In this document: piece by piece, positions 42,436-42,549 of the stretch
Numbering within the stretch: position 1 is the first letter of the stretch
How the letters are laid out: each line of letters begins with the position of its first letter
From: Sulfitobacter sp.
Lineage (GTDB): Bacteria > Pseudomonadota > Alphaproteobacteria > Rhodobacterales > Rhodobacteraceae
Assembly (NCBI GenBank): GCA_029252045.1
Contig: JAQXCD010000042.1
Coordinates: 1-42,549 of the forward strand
Direction of reading: 5' to 3'
DNA length: 42,549 nt
Notes under the pieces: model-generated
Seen by the model: only the letters and a program-made list of their open reading frames with translations
Databases searched by the model: none
What the model was told of the DNA's origin: nothing
Program-made: the position numbers and the translations under genes

Positions 42436-42549
42436 TGTTCGCGGATTTTCGGACCAGTTGTTAAGGTGGATTGCATGACGAAAGAAGTGATCCCAAATGA
42501 CAAAACGAAAGAACCATTCGCCCGATTTCAAAGCCAAGGTTGCGCTTGC
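42436..42549 (+). mobile_element. Left end of an IS3-family insertion sequence (continues beyond window)
   Basis: Starting at about TGTTCGCGGATTTTCGG (42436 on), the sequence no longer resembles kup and leads within 61 bases into a transposase OrfA. The TG at the tip fits IS3-family ends. The exact tip and the target-site duplication cannot be confirmed because the other end is outside the window. Confidence 0.65.
42497..42549 (+). CDS. IS3-family transposase OrfA, N-terminal fragment
   Basis: ATG 42497 opens a frame reading MTKRKNHSPDFKAKVALA to the window end. This is the typical start of the helix-turn-helix OrfA protein of IS3-family elements, which is normally followed by a frameshifted OrfB integrase. 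Only 17 full codons are present. Confidence 0.8.
   Translation, partial: MTKRKNHSPDFKAKVAL

Overview
The window reads as a chromosomal stretch of a marine alphaproteobacterium of the Roseobacter clade (Rhodobacteraceae). The basis is moderately high GC, protein sequences typical of that group, and a nearly complete set of genes for growth on methylated amines. No rRNA, tRNA or CRISPR array was seen.

Layout. (1) 1-3663: the end of a thioesterase-type protein cut by the window edge, then a two-gene operon of a GMC oxidoreductase and an enolase-superfamily (mandelate racemase-like) enzyme. (2) 3718-5036: the C-terminal remnant of a polyferredoxin, and a divergent membrane-anchored protein of unknown role. 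(3) 5124-9639: a LysR regulator, a dimethylglycine-dehydrogenase-like flavoprotein/folate enzyme, and a FolD-like protein with altered catalytic residues. An EamA-type exporter (9634-10479) faces this unit.

(4) 10701-36676 is the methylated-amine supercluster. TMAO is imported by TmoXWV (32667-36676). TMA is oxidised to TMAO by Tmm. TMAO is split by Tdm to dimethylamine and formaldehyde. Dimethylamine is demethylated by DmmDABC. Monomethylamine is captured as gamma-glutamylmethylamide by GmaS, turned into N-methylglutamate by MgsABC, and oxidised back to glutamate by MgdABCD. The one-carbon unit enters the folate pool. An Amt-type transporter with an accompanying 56-residue membrane protein, an XRE-cupin regulator and a GlxA/AraC-type regulator sit inside the cluster. 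Tdm is followed by a truncated haemoglobin and a small exported protein. The genes form several units: tdm-glb-exported protein (+), mgsABC-gmaS-tmm (-), amt-small protein (+), dmmDABC (+), mgdABCD (-) and tmoXWV (+).

(5) 36888-42549: a YeeE/YedE-type sulfur transporter, an ArsC/Spx-like thioredoxin-fold protein, an internally deleted GMC oxidoreductase pseudogene, an acyl-CoA ligase, a kup potassium-transporter gene lacking its 5' third, and the left end of an IS3-family element that appears to have cut kup.

Points that looked least ordinary: a FolD paralogue whose catalytic lysine position is glutamine; a shared operator-like motif before the LysR gene and its neighbour; a 16-bp tandem motif between mgsA and amt; an unlisted small membrane protein behind amt; loss of metal or cluster cysteines in MgdB and MgsC; and a globin in the tdm operon. 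All names rest on reading the translated sequence and on recalled family features. No database search was run.
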